Shown here: positions 19,926-28,862 of the stretch, piece by piece
How positions within the stretch are numbered: the stretch's first letter is position 1
Layout: every line of letters starts with the position of its first letter
NCBI GenBank assembly: GCA_016223165.1
Contig: JACRPO010000009.1
Location: 1 to 64,000 of the forward strand
Length of the DNA: 64,000 bases
From: Burkholderiales bacterium
Lineage (GTDB): Bacteria; Pseudomonadota; Gammaproteobacteria; Burkholderiales; Burkholderiaceae_C
Reading direction: 5' to 3'
Notes under the pieces: model-generated
What the model saw: only the letters and a program-made list of their open reading frames with translations
Told to the model about the DNA's origin: nothing
Database searches by the model: none
Program-made: the position numbers and the translations under genes

Positions 19926-21626
19926 TCAGGGATTGGCGCATTCGAAGCTGGCCGCGAGGTTGGCGTCACCGCCCTTGAAGCGCGGCCACTTTGGCCACTC
20001 GCACAGCGGCCGCGTGCGCGTGACGGCGAACGGCGGCTTGGCGTCCTGCTCGGCCAGTTGCAGGTTGATCGGCGCCTCGCTGCGCTCGACCCAGGTGCGC
20101 AGCGCGCCGAGCATGTCGACGAGCGCCGGCGCACCGGTGCCGACATGGTCGACGCCCGGCGCGGCGTAGACGCGCATGAACTCGTTGGCTCGCCCGGCGC
20201 CCATGTGGCGCTTGACCGATTCGCTGTATTGCAGGCCGGCGTACGGGCTCTGCGCATAGTCGCTCAGGTGTTCGAGCAGGATCAGCTTGTGGCCGCGGGC
20301 ATGGAAGCCGCCGAGGTCGGGGCTCGTGGAGTCCATGATCGACGACATCACCTTCGTCCATTCGGTGAAGGCCTCCGGCGTGACGTTGCGCGGGTCGGCA
20401 TTCGGGTCGCGGGCGTAGAAGTGCCGTATCGCGCCGGCGCCGTAGACCCACGCGATGCCGTTGGCCGGCACCGGCGGCAGCACCGGCGCGGCGTTGCCGG
20501 TCCACCAGGCGCGCCAGCCGCCGGTGGGGCCGAAGGCCGGCGTGTCCTCGCCACCGATGCCCCAGCCCGGGTACTCGACGACGCCGTTGGCGAGCGCGAA
20601 CGGAAAGCGGAACGGCGAGCGCAGCGTCTGTATCGCGCGCACCTGCGCCGGGTTGAGGCAGTTGGCGCCGGACGCGCCGGCGGCACATTGCAGGCTCGCG
20701 GGATCGAACGAGCGCCGGCAGGCCTCGGTGTTGGAGACGATGCGGTCGGCCACGCCGTCGGCGGCGTCGCACGCGGCAAGCACCGCGTCGTGCACGAACT
20801 TCACCTGCGCCGGGGCGAGCCAGCCCTCGCCGAAGAGGGCCGCGCCGTTGCGCGCCCCCGCGAACTGCAGCCCGGTCCAGTGGATCACCGGCACGCGGCT
20901 GAAGACGCCGTTGAAGGCCGCCGGATAGCGCTGCGCCATCGTCAGGCCCTCGCGGCCGCCCTCGCTGCTGCCGACGAAGTAGAGGTACTCGGGTTCGCGG
21001 CCGTAGGCGCGCTTCATCAGCTCCACCGAGACGTTGCGCACCTTGGCGTAGGACTGGTAGGCGAAGTTGAGCAGCATCTCCTCGTTGGCCGCGAAGGCCA
21101 TCGGCGAGACGCCGGGCTTGTTGGCGTGGCCGGAGTCGGTGCCCGCGGTCACGTAGCCCTGCGCCAGCGGCGCGGCCGAGTCGTAGCGGGCGCCCGGAAC
21201 GAGGCCGAGGCCGGTGATGAGCACGCCGTTGAAGCCGCCGCCGCCGAACTGCACCGAGCGGCCGTTCCACACCAGCGGCAGGTTGACCTGGAACTGGATC
21301 GGGTCGGCCTTCGGGTCCACGGGCGCGATGCGACCCTGCACGCGGCAATGCGCCGGCATGGCCGGGGTGATGGTGGCCGCGGGGGTGGGCGCACGTTCGG
21401 CGACGACGAGCTCGCTCGCAGCGTGGAAGGTGGCGCTCGTGACCATGGCGCTGCCGCTGCGCTGGCCGGGCCAGACGATCTGCGCCGCGCCGATCTCGAG
21501 GCCTTTGAACCCCTCGCAGCCCGCCTTCGGGTCGGCGCCGGCCAGTGCGCCGCGCGGGGTGCTGGCGCAAGAGGCGAGCAGCGCTGCGACGGTTACGGTG
21601 GCGGTCAGGAAAAGGGCGCGACGCAT
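19926..21626 (-). CDS. Tannase/feruloyl-esterase-family lipoprotein lacking the CS-D-HC cysteines
   Basis: A 566-residue alpha/beta-hydrolase of the tannase family. A lipoprotein signal ends at LLASC (Cys20). The nucleophile is Ser221 in GSSEGG, the acid is probably Asp456 (LLEHLSDY) and the base His494 (GVDHVG). A Ca-binding loop DAADGVADR is at 287-295. Classical members pair a Cys before the Ser with a Cys after the His; here these are Ser220 and Val495, so both are gone together. Lying inside the protocatechuate operon, it may release protocatechuate, gallate or a related acid from an aryl ester in the periplasm. MHETase is a family member but nothing shows that activity here. Confidence 0.88.
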   Translation of the reverse strand: MRRALFLTATVTVAALLASCASTPRGALAGADPKAGCEGFKGLEIGAAQIVWPGQRSGSAMVTSATFHAASELVVAERAPTPAATITPAMPAHCRVQGRIAPVDPKADPIQFQVNLPLVWNGRSVQFGGGGFNGVLITGLGLVPGARYDSAAPLAQGYVTAGTDSGHANKPGVSPMAFAANEEMLLNFAYQSYAKVRNVSVELMKRAYGREPEYLYFVGSSEGGREGLTMAQRYPAAFNGVFSRVPVIHWTGLQFAGARNGAALFGEGWLAPAQVKFVHDAVLAACDAADGVADRIVSNTEACRRSFDPASLQCAAGASGANCLNPAQVRAIQTLRSPFRFPFALANGVVEYPGWGIGGEDTPAFGPTGGWRAWWTGNAAPVLPPVPANGIAWVYGAGAIRHFYARDPNADPRNVTPEAFTEWTKVMSSIMDSTSPDLGGFHARGHKLILLEHLSDYAQSPYAGLQYSESVKRHMGAGRANEFMRVYAAPGVDHVGTGAPALVDMLGALRTWVERSEAPINLQLAEQDAKPPFAVTRTRPLCEWPKWPRFKGGDANLAASFECANP

Positions 21627-21690
21627 GGTGTCTCCGGGGGCTCGTTGTGGGCTCGTAGTGTGCTCGCGCGGCGCCTGGCGGCTCTTGCGT

Positions 21691-22641
21691 TCAGCGGCCG
21701 GCCTCGGGCCAGTAAAGCCGCATCGGGTTGTCGACCAGCAGCTTGTTCTGCAGTTCGGCCGTCACGGCGATGTGTGGGATGAAGTCGACCAGCAGGCCGT
21801 CGTCGGGCATGTGGTTCTTCAGGTTCGGGTGCGGCCAGTCGGTGCCCCAGAGCACGCGGTCGGGGAACTCCTCGACGACGCGGCGGGCGAAGGGCACGAC
21901 GTCGCGGTAGGCGGCCTGCTGGCCGTCCAGCGCCGGCGGGCCGTTCACGCTCAGGCGCTCGGGGCAGCTCACCTTGCTCCAGACGTTGGCATGTTCGCGC
22001 ATGAACTTCAGGAAGAGCGCGAACTCGGGGCCGTCGATGGGTTTGCCCACGTCGGGGCGGCCCATGTGGTCGACGACCACCGTGGTGGCGAGATCGTCAT
22101 GTACGGCGGCGAAGAAGTCCCACAGCTCCGGCAGGTCCACCGCCTCGAAGTAGATGACGACATGCCAGCCGAGCTTGCCGATGCGCCCGGCGATCTCGAG
22201 CAGCTCGTCCTTGGGCGTGAAGTCGACGAGGCGCTTGACGAAGTTGAAGCGCACGCCGCGCACGCCGCTCGCGTGCAGCTCGTGCAGCTCACCGTCGGTG
22301 ACGCTGCGCTTCACGGTGGCGACGCCGCGCGCCTTGCCGCCGCTGGCGCGGCAGGCGTCGGCCATGGCGCGGTTGTCGGCGCCGTGGCAGGTGGCCTGCA
22401 CGATGACGTTGCGGGCGAAGCCGAGGTGCTCGCGCAGCGCGAAGAGCTCGCCCTTGCTCGCGTCGCAGGGCGTGTACTTGCGCTCGGGTGCGTAAGGGAA
22501 TTCGGCGCCCGGGCCGAAGACGTGGCAATGCGCGTCGACGGCACCGGCGGGCAGCTTGAAGCGCGGCTTGCTCGGGCCGGCATACCAGTCGAGCCAGCCG
22601 GCGGTCTTGTCGAAACCACCCGAGGTGGGTTTGCCGTTCAT
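21691..22641 (-). CDS. ligI: 2-pyrone-4,6-dicarboxylate lactonase
   Basis: A 316-residue amidohydrolase-superfamily TIM barrel. DAHCHVFGPG (36-45) holds the first-strand histidines and LWGTDWPHPN near residue 260 holds the essential Asp, both as in LigI/PmdD. The enzyme hydrolyses the pyrone to 4-oxalomesaconate without a metal. The start overlaps the stop of the DUF1932 dehydrogenase gene by four bases. Confidence 0.92.
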   Translation of the reverse strand: MNGKPTSGGFDKTAGWLDWYAGPSKPRFKLPAGAVDAHCHVFGPGAEFPYAPERKYTPCDASKGELFALREHLGFARNVIVQATCHGADNRAMADACRASGGKARGVATVKRSVTDGELHELHASGVRGVRFNFVKRLVDFTPKDELLEIAGRIGKLGWHVVIYFEAVDLPELWDFFAAVHDDLATTVVVDHMGRPDVGKPIDGPEFALFLKFMREHANVWSKVSCPERLSVNGPPALDGQQAAYRDVVPFARRVVEEFPDRVLWGTDWPHPNLKNHMPDDGLLVDFIPHIAVTAELQNKLLVDNPMRLYWPEAGR

Positions 22642-23552
22642 CGCGAGGGTTCCTGTTGCTGTTTCAAGTGGGCCAGGATGCGGTCCGCTTCCGTGCGCCA
22701 GTCGGGGCTGCGCGCGAAGGCCTTCGTGCCCTTGGCGCCGAAGAGGCCGGCATCGGCGAGGTCGGCCACCCAGGCCTGGCGCTCGGCGGTGCCGGCGGCG
22801 CTCCACGGCGTGAGGCCGGCCTCGCGCACGGTGACGGCCACTTCGCGCACCTCTTCGCTGCGGCGGCGGCCATGCTCGATGACGCGCTGGAAGAGGTAGG
22901 CACCCTGCTTCTCCCAGTCGATGCCGGGGAAGGTCTCGTAGAGCGACGCGATCACCGCGTCCTCGACACCGTAGTGGCGCGCCGTCGTGAAGGCCTCGAT
23001 GAACATCGCCTCCAGGCCCTTGATCATCACGCTGCGGCACATCTTGGTGGCGCTGGCAACGCCGAGCCTCTCGCTCGCCACCTTGGGCGCGAAGCCGAGG
23101 TCCGCGAGGATGGGGGCGAGCGCCACCGCTTCGGGGCCGCCGAGGAGCAACGGCACCTTGATGCGATAGGGCGGCACCGTCGTCATCACCGCCCCTTCGA
23201 CATAGCGGCCGCCGGCGGCGCCGACGATGCCGGCGGCGCGGATCTTGGCGCCGGGCGAGGCGGAGTTGAAGTCGAGGAAGAACGCGCCGCGCTTCAAGCC
23301 CGGTGCCACCGCCTCGGCCACCGCCACCGCCTGGCTGGCCGTGACGGCCGAGATGACCAGATCCACACCGTGCACGGCGAGCGCATGCGACGAGGCGAGC
23401 ATCACATCGTGTGCCGCGGCGTGTTCACGCAACGGCTGGCCATGGTCGCTGTCGAGCTTGAGGTCGCAGGCGCTGACGGCGACACCACCCGCGCGCAGGT
23501 CCTCGGCCAGGATGCGGCCGACTTCGCCGTAACCGATGAGGGCGATCTGCAT
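22638..23552 (-). CDS. NAD(P)-binding DUF1932 dehydrogenase in the lig operon
   Basis: A 304-residue beta-hydroxyacid-dehydrogenase-like protein. The Rossmann motif GYGEVGRI (7-14) is followed by FNSASPGAKIRAAG, and the C-terminal half is the helical DUF1932 domain (KMCRSVMIKGLEAMF near 190). It lies between ligK and ligI, with six bases to ligK and a four-base overlap with ligI, so it is an integral operon member. It is not one of the six textbook enzymes. No ligU-like tautomerase is found in the cluster. It might act on an oxalomesaconate or hydroxy-acid side product, but I cannot assign a reaction. Confidence 0.85.
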   Translation of the reverse strand: MQIALIGYGEVGRILAEDLRAGGVAVSACDLKLDSDHGQPLREHAAAHDVMLASSHALAVHGVDLVISAVTASQAVAVAEAVAPGLKRGAFFLDFNSASPGAKIRAAGIVGAAGGRYVEGAVMTTVPPYRIKVPLLLGGPEAVALAPILADLGFAPKVASERLGVASATKMCRSVMIKGLEAMFIEAFTTARHYGVEDAVIASLYETFPGIDWEKQGAYLFQRVIEHGRRRSEEVREVAVTVREAGLTPWSAAGTAERQAWVADLADAGLFGAKGTKAFARSPDWRTEADRILAHLKQQQEPSR

Positions 23553-23558
23553 CGCAGG

Positions 23559-24242
23559 CTAGTCGATGTAGCGCAGGCCGGCCTTGGCCAGCGGCTCGCG
23601 CATGTTGTACATGTCGAGCCCCAGCACGCCGGCGGCGAGCTTGGCGCGCTTCTCGCCCTCGTTGGCCTCGCGCTTGGTGGCGGCGTCCAGCGCGCCGGCC
23701 GCCATCGCGCGCGGCACGCAGACGACGCCGTCGTCGTCGGCGACGATGACGTCGCCCGGGTGCACGAGCGCGCCGGCGCACACCACCGGGATGTTGACCG
23801 AGCCGAGCGTCGACTTGATCGTGCCCTTGCTGCTGATGGCGCGGCTCCACACGGGGAACTTCATCTCGGCGAGCGTCCTCACGTCGCGCACGCCGCCGTC
23901 GATGACGAGCGCGAGCGCGCCGCGCGCCTGGAAGCTGGTGGCGAGCAGGTCGCCGAAGTAGCCGTCGGTGCACTCGGCGGTGATGGCCGCGACGACCACG
24001 TCGCCGGGGCGGATCTGCTCGGCCACGACGTGCATCATCCAGTTGTCGCCCGGGTGCAGCAGCACCGTGACGGCCGTGCCCGACACCTGCGCACCGGCGT
24101 AGACGGGCCGCATGTACGGCTTCATCAGGCCGACGCGACCCATGGCCTCGTGCACGGTGGCGCTGCCGAGCGCGGCGAGGCGCTCGGCGATGTGCGCTTC
24201 GGTGCGCTGGATGTTGCGGTAGACGACGCCGAGTTCGTACAT
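23559..24242 (-). CDS. ligK: 4-carboxy-4-hydroxy-2-oxoadipate aldolase
   Basis: A 227-residue RraA-fold class II aldolase. The metal and substrate segment is visible as [12 protein letters not shown] (about 118-129), and [19 protein letters not shown] and [12 protein letters not shown] match LigK/ProA/PmdF. It cleaves 4-carboxy-4-hydroxy-2-oxoadipate into pyruvate and oxaloacetate and usually also decarboxylates oxaloacetate. It starts one base after the ligJ stop. Confidence 0.94.
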   Translation of the reverse strand: MYELGVVYRNIQRTEAHIAERLAALGSATVHEAMGRVGLMKPYMRPVYAGAQVSGTAVTVLLHPGDNWMMHVVAEQIRPGDVVVAAITAECTDGYFGDLLATSFQARGALALVIDGGVRDVRTLAEMKFPVWSRAISSKGTIKSTLGSVNIPVVCAGALVHPGDVIVADDDGVVCVPRAMAAGALDAATKREANEGEKRAKLAAGVLGLDMYNMREPLAKAGLRYID

Positions 24243-24243
24243 G

Positions 24244-25272
24244 TCAGTGCCCCTTCTGCTTGAGCGCCGCGTCCAGGCGCGGGTAGACGCGCCGCGCGTT
24301 GCCTTCGAAGATCTGCTTCTTCTGCGCCGCGCTCAGCTGCGTGCTGGCGTCGATGTAGCGCTTGGTGTCGTCGTAGTTGAACCCGGTCTCGGGGTCGATG
24401 CCGCGCACCGCGCCGATCATCTCGCTGGCGAAGAGGATGTTGTCGGTGGGGATCACCTTCGTCAGCAGGTCGATGCCCGGCTGGTGGTAGACGCAGGTGT
24501 CGAAGAAGACGTTGTTCAGCAGGTGGTCCTTCAGCAGCGGCTTCTTCAGCTCCTGCGCGAGGCCGCGGTAGCGGCCCCAGTGGTAGGGCGCGGCGCCGCC
24601 ACCGTGCGGCACGATGAAGCGCAGCGTCGGGAAGTCCTTGAACAGGTCGCCCTGGATGAGCTGCATCACCGCCGTCGTGTCGGCGTTGATGTAGTGCGCG
24701 CCGGTGGTGTGGAAGCAGGCGTTGCAGCTCGTGCTCACGTGCACCATGGCCGGGATGTCGTACTCGACCATCTTCTCGTAGATGGGGTACCAGTGGCGGT
24801 CGGTGAGCGGCGGCTCCTTCCAGTGGCCGCCCGAGGGGTCGGGGTTGAGGTTGATGGCGACGTTGCCGTACTGCTCGACGCACTTCACGAGCTCGGGCAG
24901 GCAGGTCTTCGGGTCGACTCCCGGGCTCTGCGGCAGCATCGCGGCCGGGATGAAGTGCTCGGGGAAGAGCTTGGCGACGCGGAAGCAGAGCTCGTTGCAG
25001 ATCGCCGCCCAGGTGCTGGAGACCTCGAAGTCGCCGATGTGATGCGCCATGAAGCTGGCGCGCGGGCTGAAGACCGTGAGGTCCGATCCGCGCTGCTTCA
25101 TCAGCTTGAGCTGGTTGGCCTCGATCGTCTCGCGGATCTGGTCATCGCTGATCTTCAGGTCGGCGACACGCGGCTTCACGGCCGGGTCCTTGATGCCGGC
25201 GATCTGCTGGTTGCGCCACTCCTCGAGCGCCTTGGGCGCGGTGGTGTAGTGGCCGTGGATGTCGATGATCAT
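24244..25272 (-). CDS. ligJ: 4-oxalomesaconate hydratase
   Basis: A 342-residue amidohydrolase-superfamily hydratase, the same length as known LigJ/PmdE. It begins [11 protein letters not shown] (His6 and His8 as metal ligands) and has [26 protein letters not shown] and a C-terminal [11 protein letters not shown]. It adds water to 4-oxalomesaconate to form 4-carboxy-4-hydroxy-2-oxoadipate. It is the first enzyme gene of the operon and lies 40 bases after the ModA-like gene. Confidence 0.93.
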   Translation of the reverse strand: MIIDIHGHYTTAPKALEEWRNQQIAGIKDPAVKPRVADLKISDDQIRETIEANQLKLMKQRGSDLTVFSPRASFMAHHIGDFEVSSTWAAICNELCFRVAKLFPEHFIPAAMLPQSPGVDPKTCLPELVKCVEQYGNVAINLNPDPSGGHWKEPPLTDRHWYPIYEKMVEYDIPAMVHVSTSCNACFHTTGAHYINADTTAVMQLIQGDLFKDFPTLRFIVPHGGGAAPYHWGRYRGLAQELKKPLLKDHLLNNVFFDTCVYHQPGIDLLTKVIPTDNILFASEMIGAVRGIDPETGFNYDDTKRYIDASTQLSAAQKKQIFEGNARRVYPRLDAALKQKGH

Positions 25273-25312
25273 GCGCGGGTCTCCTCGCGGTCGCTGTCGA
25301 GGCGTTCGGGCC

Positions 25313-26011
25313 TCAGGCCGGTTCCATGCCGTGGCGGCGCTTGATCTCGGCGCCTTCGGCGGTGTTCATGAAGGCGAGCGCGGCGCGCGCCGCGGCGGCG
25401 TTCGCCGGGTCCTTGCCGAGCCCGGCCGAGAAGGTGGTGATGAACTGCGTGGCGCCAGGCATCAGGCCGACCACTTCGACACCGGGCACGTTCATCAGTT
25501 CGCTCAGCTGCTGGAAGCCGAGCTCGACCTCGCCCTGGGCGACGAGGCTGGCCACGGGCACGCCGGGCTGCGCCTGCACGGTGCGGCTCTTCAGCTCGTC
25601 GGCCACGCCCCAGCGCTCGAAGAGCTTGACGAGAAACACGCCGCTCGGGCCCGTGGAGTAGCCGATGCTGCGTGCGGCGAGCACGGCGCGCTTGAGCGCC
25701 TCCTCGCTGGCGATGTCGGGGTTGGGCGCACCGGTCCTCACGGCGATGGCCACCGGCGAGCGCACGAGGTCCACGCGCGAGCCGGCCGCGAGGTGGCCGC
25801 CGGCGATGAGCTTGTCGATCGCGTCGGCGGCGAGGAAGACGATATCGAACGCCTCGCCCGCGGCGACACGCTTTGCGGCATCGACACCGCCGACGGCGAG
25901 CACGTCGAGGTGGATGCCGAAGTGCTTCTCGAACGCCTGGCCGAGTTCGGCCAGAAGCGCACGCGTGGCCATCGAGGAGATCGCGTTGATCCGGGTCGGT
26001 CGGGTCGCCAT
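25313..26011 (-). CDS. ModA-like substrate-binding protein without permease
   Basis: A 232-residue periplasmic-binding-protein fold of the ModA/SBP_bac_11 type: FDIVFLAADAIDKLIAGG and IGYSTGPSGVFLVKLFERWG are typical. I chose the ATG at 26011 (MATRPTR), although an ATG at 26047 is also in frame. No signal peptide is evident with either start and no permease or ATPase gene adjoins it, so it may be cytoplasmic and sense a ligand rather than feed a transporter. It would be the first gene read from the promoter shared with the divergent LysR gene. Confidence 0.75.
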   Translation of the reverse strand: MATRPTRINAISSMATRALLAELGQAFEKHFGIHLDVLAVGGVDAAKRVAAGEAFDIVFLAADAIDKLIAGGHLAAGSRVDLVRSPVAIAVRTGAPNPDIASEEALKRAVLAARSIGYSTGPSGVFLVKLFERWGVADELKSRTVQAQPGVPVASLVAQGEVELGFQQLSELMNVPGVEVVGLMPGATQFITTFSAGLGKDPANAAAARAALAFMNTAEGAEIKRRHGMEPA

Positions 26012-26103
26012 GCCGTGCATTCTTCGCCAGCACGAGCCATGCATCAATGCGACAGGGACACTAGCTGCTAGAACACTTCGGCATGGTTTGCGAGAATGCG
26101 GCC
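26012..26103. promoter_or_regulatory. Divergent control region of the lig operon
   Basis: This 92-base gap separates the divergent LysR gene and the ModA-lig operon, the classical place for LysR control. It contains an interrupted palindrome CTAGC-T-GCTAG at 26061-26071 and GCAT-CA-ATGC at 26041-26050, either of which could be part of an operator. I could not define a T-N11-A box or promoter hexamers with confidence. Confidence 0.45.
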
Positions 26104-27093
26104 ATGGACCTGAAGCAGCTCGACTATTTCGTGCGCGTGGCCGAGCTCGGCAGCTTCACGCGCGCGGCGAGCGTGCTGCGCGTGGCGCAGCCGGCGCTCA
26201 GCCGGCAGGTGCGCTCGCTCGAGGTCGAGCTGCGCCAGCCGCTGTTCGACCGCAACGGCCGTGGCGTCACGCTCACCGAGGCGGGCAAGCGGCTGCTCGC
26301 GCACGGCCGCGGCATCCTGCAGCAGGTGGAGCGCGCGCGGCTGGACCTCGAGGAGCAGCGCGGCGCCGCGGCCGGCCTCGTCTCGATCGGGCTGCCGCCT
26401 AGCCTTTCGCGCTCGCTGACGACGCCGCTGGTCGAGGCCTTCCGCGCCCGCTTCCCGAAGGCCACGCTGAGCGTCGTCGAGGGGCTGTCGACCTATATGC
26501 TGGAGTGGCTGATGCAAGGCCGCATCGATTGCGCGCTCGTCTACAACGCGACGCCGGCCGCCGCCCTCGACCTCCAGCCGGTGGTCGACGAGGATCTCTA
26601 CCTCGTCTCGGCGCGGCGCGGTGGCGGGCTCGTCGGGCGGCCGGCGCCGCTGGCCGAACTGGCCACGCACGAACTCGTCATCCCGAGCCGGCCGCACGCG
26701 ATCCGCATGCGCGTCGAGGCTGCGCTCGCCGAAGCGGCGCTGAAGCCGCACGTGGCGCTCGAGGTGGAGAGCGTGCCCGCCATCCTCGACCTCGTCGCCC
26801 GCCATCCGCTGCATGCCGTGCTCGCGCTCAACGCCATCGTCGGCAGCGCACGCGAGCGCGAGCTCGCCGCGCGGCCCATCGTCGCCGCCGGCGGCAAGCG
26901 ACTGGCGACGACGATCTGGATGGCCGCCTCGGCGCAGCGCCCGCGCGGCCCGCTGCTCGAGCAGGCGATGCCGATGGTGCGCAGCCTCGTCGAGACGCAT
27001 GTCGCGCGCCCCGCCGATTCGGGTGCCACACCGTCTGCCAACAGGAAGAATGGCGCGGCAAAACGGACAAAACGTCCTCCGGGCAGAGGGTAG
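26104..27093 (+). CDS. LysR-family regulator of the protocatechuate cluster
   Basis: A 329-residue LysR-type regulator. The winged helix-turn-helix is at 1-60 (LGSFTRAASVLRVAQPALSRQVRSLE), followed by the linker helix and an effector domain from about residue 90. I start it at ATG 26104 (MDLKQLDYF), the normal LysR N terminus, rather than the ATG 21 bases earlier. The last 25 residues are a Lys/Arg-rich tail. It is divergent from the ligJ operon and is the natural candidate to activate it in response to protocatechuate or a pathway intermediate. Confidence 0.9.
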   Translation: MDLKQLDYFVRVAELGSFTRAASVLRVAQPALSRQVRSLEVELRQPLFDRNGRGVTLTEAGKRLLAHGRGILQQVERARLDLEEQRGAAAGLVSIGLPPSLSRSLTTPLVEAFRARFPKATLSVVEGLSTYMLEWLMQGRIDCALVYNATPAAALDLQPVVDEDLYLVSARRGGGLVGRPAPLAELATHELVIPSRPHAIRMRVEAALAEAALKPHVALEVESVPAILDLVARHPLHAVLALNAIVGSARERELAARPIVAAGGKRLATTIWMAASAQRPRGPLLEQAMPMVRSLVETHVARPADSGATPSANRKNGAAKRTKRPPGRG

Positions 27094-27221
27094 CGCGCGC
27101 AGGGCACATGGCAAACTGCCCGCGCGCATCCTCACCTGATGTGTTCGTCCCGCGCGTTCGCCTGATGTCGCGCCCGACGTCCGCTCATCGCCGCCGAATC
27201 CCTCTTCCTCCAGGAGCCCGA

Positions 27222-28862
27222 ATGAAGTCCGCCCGCCACGCCGCCGTCGCCTGTCCGCATGGAGATCCCCACGGCCGCGCCCGGCTGCCACGCCTCCCCT
27301 TGGCGCGCGCGGCGGCACGGGCGGCCGCCGCGGCCTGCGTGGCCGGCATGGCCGCCTGGGCGACGCCGGCGCTGGCGGAGAACCACGCGCTCATCCTGTG
27401 GATCGGCGACTACGGTGACCCGCGCGCCAACCTGCCGGGCATCGACCTCGACGCCGGCTTCGCGAAGAAGATCGCCACGCTCATGGGCGTGCCCGAGAAG
27501 AACATCCTCGAAGTGGCCAACGCCCAGCTGACGCCGAAAAACGTGGGCGCGGCGCTCGCCGCGATGCACGACCGCATCAAGGAAGGCGACAAGCTCTTCG
27601 TGTACTACTCGGGCCACGGCACGCAGATGGCTGCGCGCGGCGGCACCGGCGCCCGTTGCACCGAGGCGATGTACGTGCGCGGCGGCGTCTTCATGGACAG
27701 CGACCTGCAGGAGTCATTGACGCGCCTGGGCCAGAAGGCGAGCCAGGTCGTCATGATGAACGACTCGTGCTTCTCCGGCGGCGCCGCCACGCGCAGCCTC
27801 ACCGCGCCGGCGGAGGGGGACACGAAGGCAAAATTCCTGCCGCCCGACTTCAAGGCCAACACCGCCGTGGCGGCCGGCTACAGCTGCGGCGATGCGGTCA
27901 ATACGCGCGGCATGACGCGCAGCCTGGCCACGCTCGAGAAGGACCAGCGCGGGCCGCAGGTCCTCTACATCGCCGCCAGCACCGACACGCAGGTGTCGTT
28001 CGCGAGCAAGAAGGGCAGCTTCGCGACGCTGACCTGGGCCCAGTGCCTGGCCGATTCGTCGTCCGACAGCAACCGCAGCGGCACGATCAACGGCGAGGAG
28101 CTGCAGGCCTGCGCGCAGGGCTGGCTGAACAAGCTCGGCGTCAAGCAGACGATCATGCTGCAGGGCAATACCAAGCTGCCGCTGACCTTCACGTCGACGG
28201 CGACGGGTGGGTCGGCGCTGGCGGCGCCCGCACCCGCGCCCGCGCCTGCCCCGACACCCGCGCCGGCGCCGGCAGCCCCGGCCCCCGTGGCGGCGGCACC
28301 GGTGCAGGCACCGGCACCCACGCCGGTGGCCGCTCCAGTACCCTCTCCCGCGGCCCAGGCCACGGGCGCCACCGGCGCGGTGCGTGCCGCCAGCGCCCTC
28401 GAAGACATCGCCGCGGCCGGCGACCGCAGCTACCAGGTGCGCATCACCACCGCCAAGGACAGCATGCGCATCGGGCAGGACCTGCTCGACTTCTCCGTCA
28501 CCACCAATCGCGAGGGCTACCTCTACATCCTGCAGGTGGGCAGCGACGGCAAGACCTTCAACCTGCTGTTCCCGAACAAGCTCGACGGCAACAACCAGGT
28601 GAGTGCGGGCACGCATCGCTTCCCGCGCCCGAGCTGGCGCGTGCGTTCGGGCGGTCCGGCCGGTACCAGCTACCTGCTGGCCATCGTCTCGCCGGACAAG
28701 AAGGACATCGGGCGCGACATGGACGCCGGCTCGGCCTTCGCCTCGGCATCGGCCAACACCGCCTCGACGCGCACGCTCGTCATCGAGGCCACCGGCGCCA
28801 GCGGCGGCAGCAGCGGGCGTTTTGGTGCCAGCGCCGTGGTGGCGATCAGGGAAGTGCAATGA
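27222..28862 (+). CDS. Exported caspase-family protease with EF-hand-like loop and DUF4384
   Basis: A 546-residue protein with an AGGAG site just before ATG 27222. A long signal peptide ends at TPALA, residue 52. The caspase p20-like domain (about 53-320) has His132 in YYSGHGTQ and Cys183 in MNDSCFSGG, so the dyad is complete. Residues 282-293 (DSNRSGTINGEE) fit a 12-position EF-hand loop, suggesting Ca2+ dependence as in metacaspases. A Pro-Ala linker (about 330-385) leads to a DUF4384 domain (about 405-510) with YQVRITTAKDSMRIGQDL. The stop overlaps the start of a serpin gene by four bases. Export and this pairing suggest a regulated envelope protease. Confidence 0.87.
   Translation: MKSARHAAVACPHGDPHGRARLPRLPLARAAARAAAAACVAGMAAWATPALAENHALILWIGDYGDPRANLPGIDLDAGFAKKIATLMGVPEKNILEVANAQLTPKNVGAALAAMHDRIKEGDKLFVYYSGHGTQMAARGGTGARCTEAMYVRGGVFMDSDLQESLTRLGQKASQVVMMNDSCFSGGAATRSLTAPAEGDTKAKFLPPDFKANTAVAAGYSCGDAVNTRGMTRSLATLEKDQRGPQVLYIAASTDTQVSFASKKGSFATLTWAQCLADSSSDSNRSGTINGEELQACAQGWLNKLGVKQTIMLQGNTKLPLTFTSTATGGSALAAPAPAPAPAPTPAPAPAAPAPVAAAPVQAPAPTPVAAPVPSPAAQATGATGAVRAASALEDIAAAGDRSYQVRITTAKDSMRIGQDLLDFSVTTNREGYLYILQVGSDGKTFNLLFPNKLDGNNQVSAGTHRFPRPSWRVRSGGPAGTSYLLAIVSPDKKDIGRDMDAGSAFASASANTASTRTLVIEATGASGGSSGRFGASAVVAIREVQ

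Noticed and set aside
19926-21626. Calling the tannase-family protein an MHETase
   Set aside because: Only family membership is visible. The lid and substrate-specific residues cannot be compared by eye and the characteristic cysteine pair is missing.
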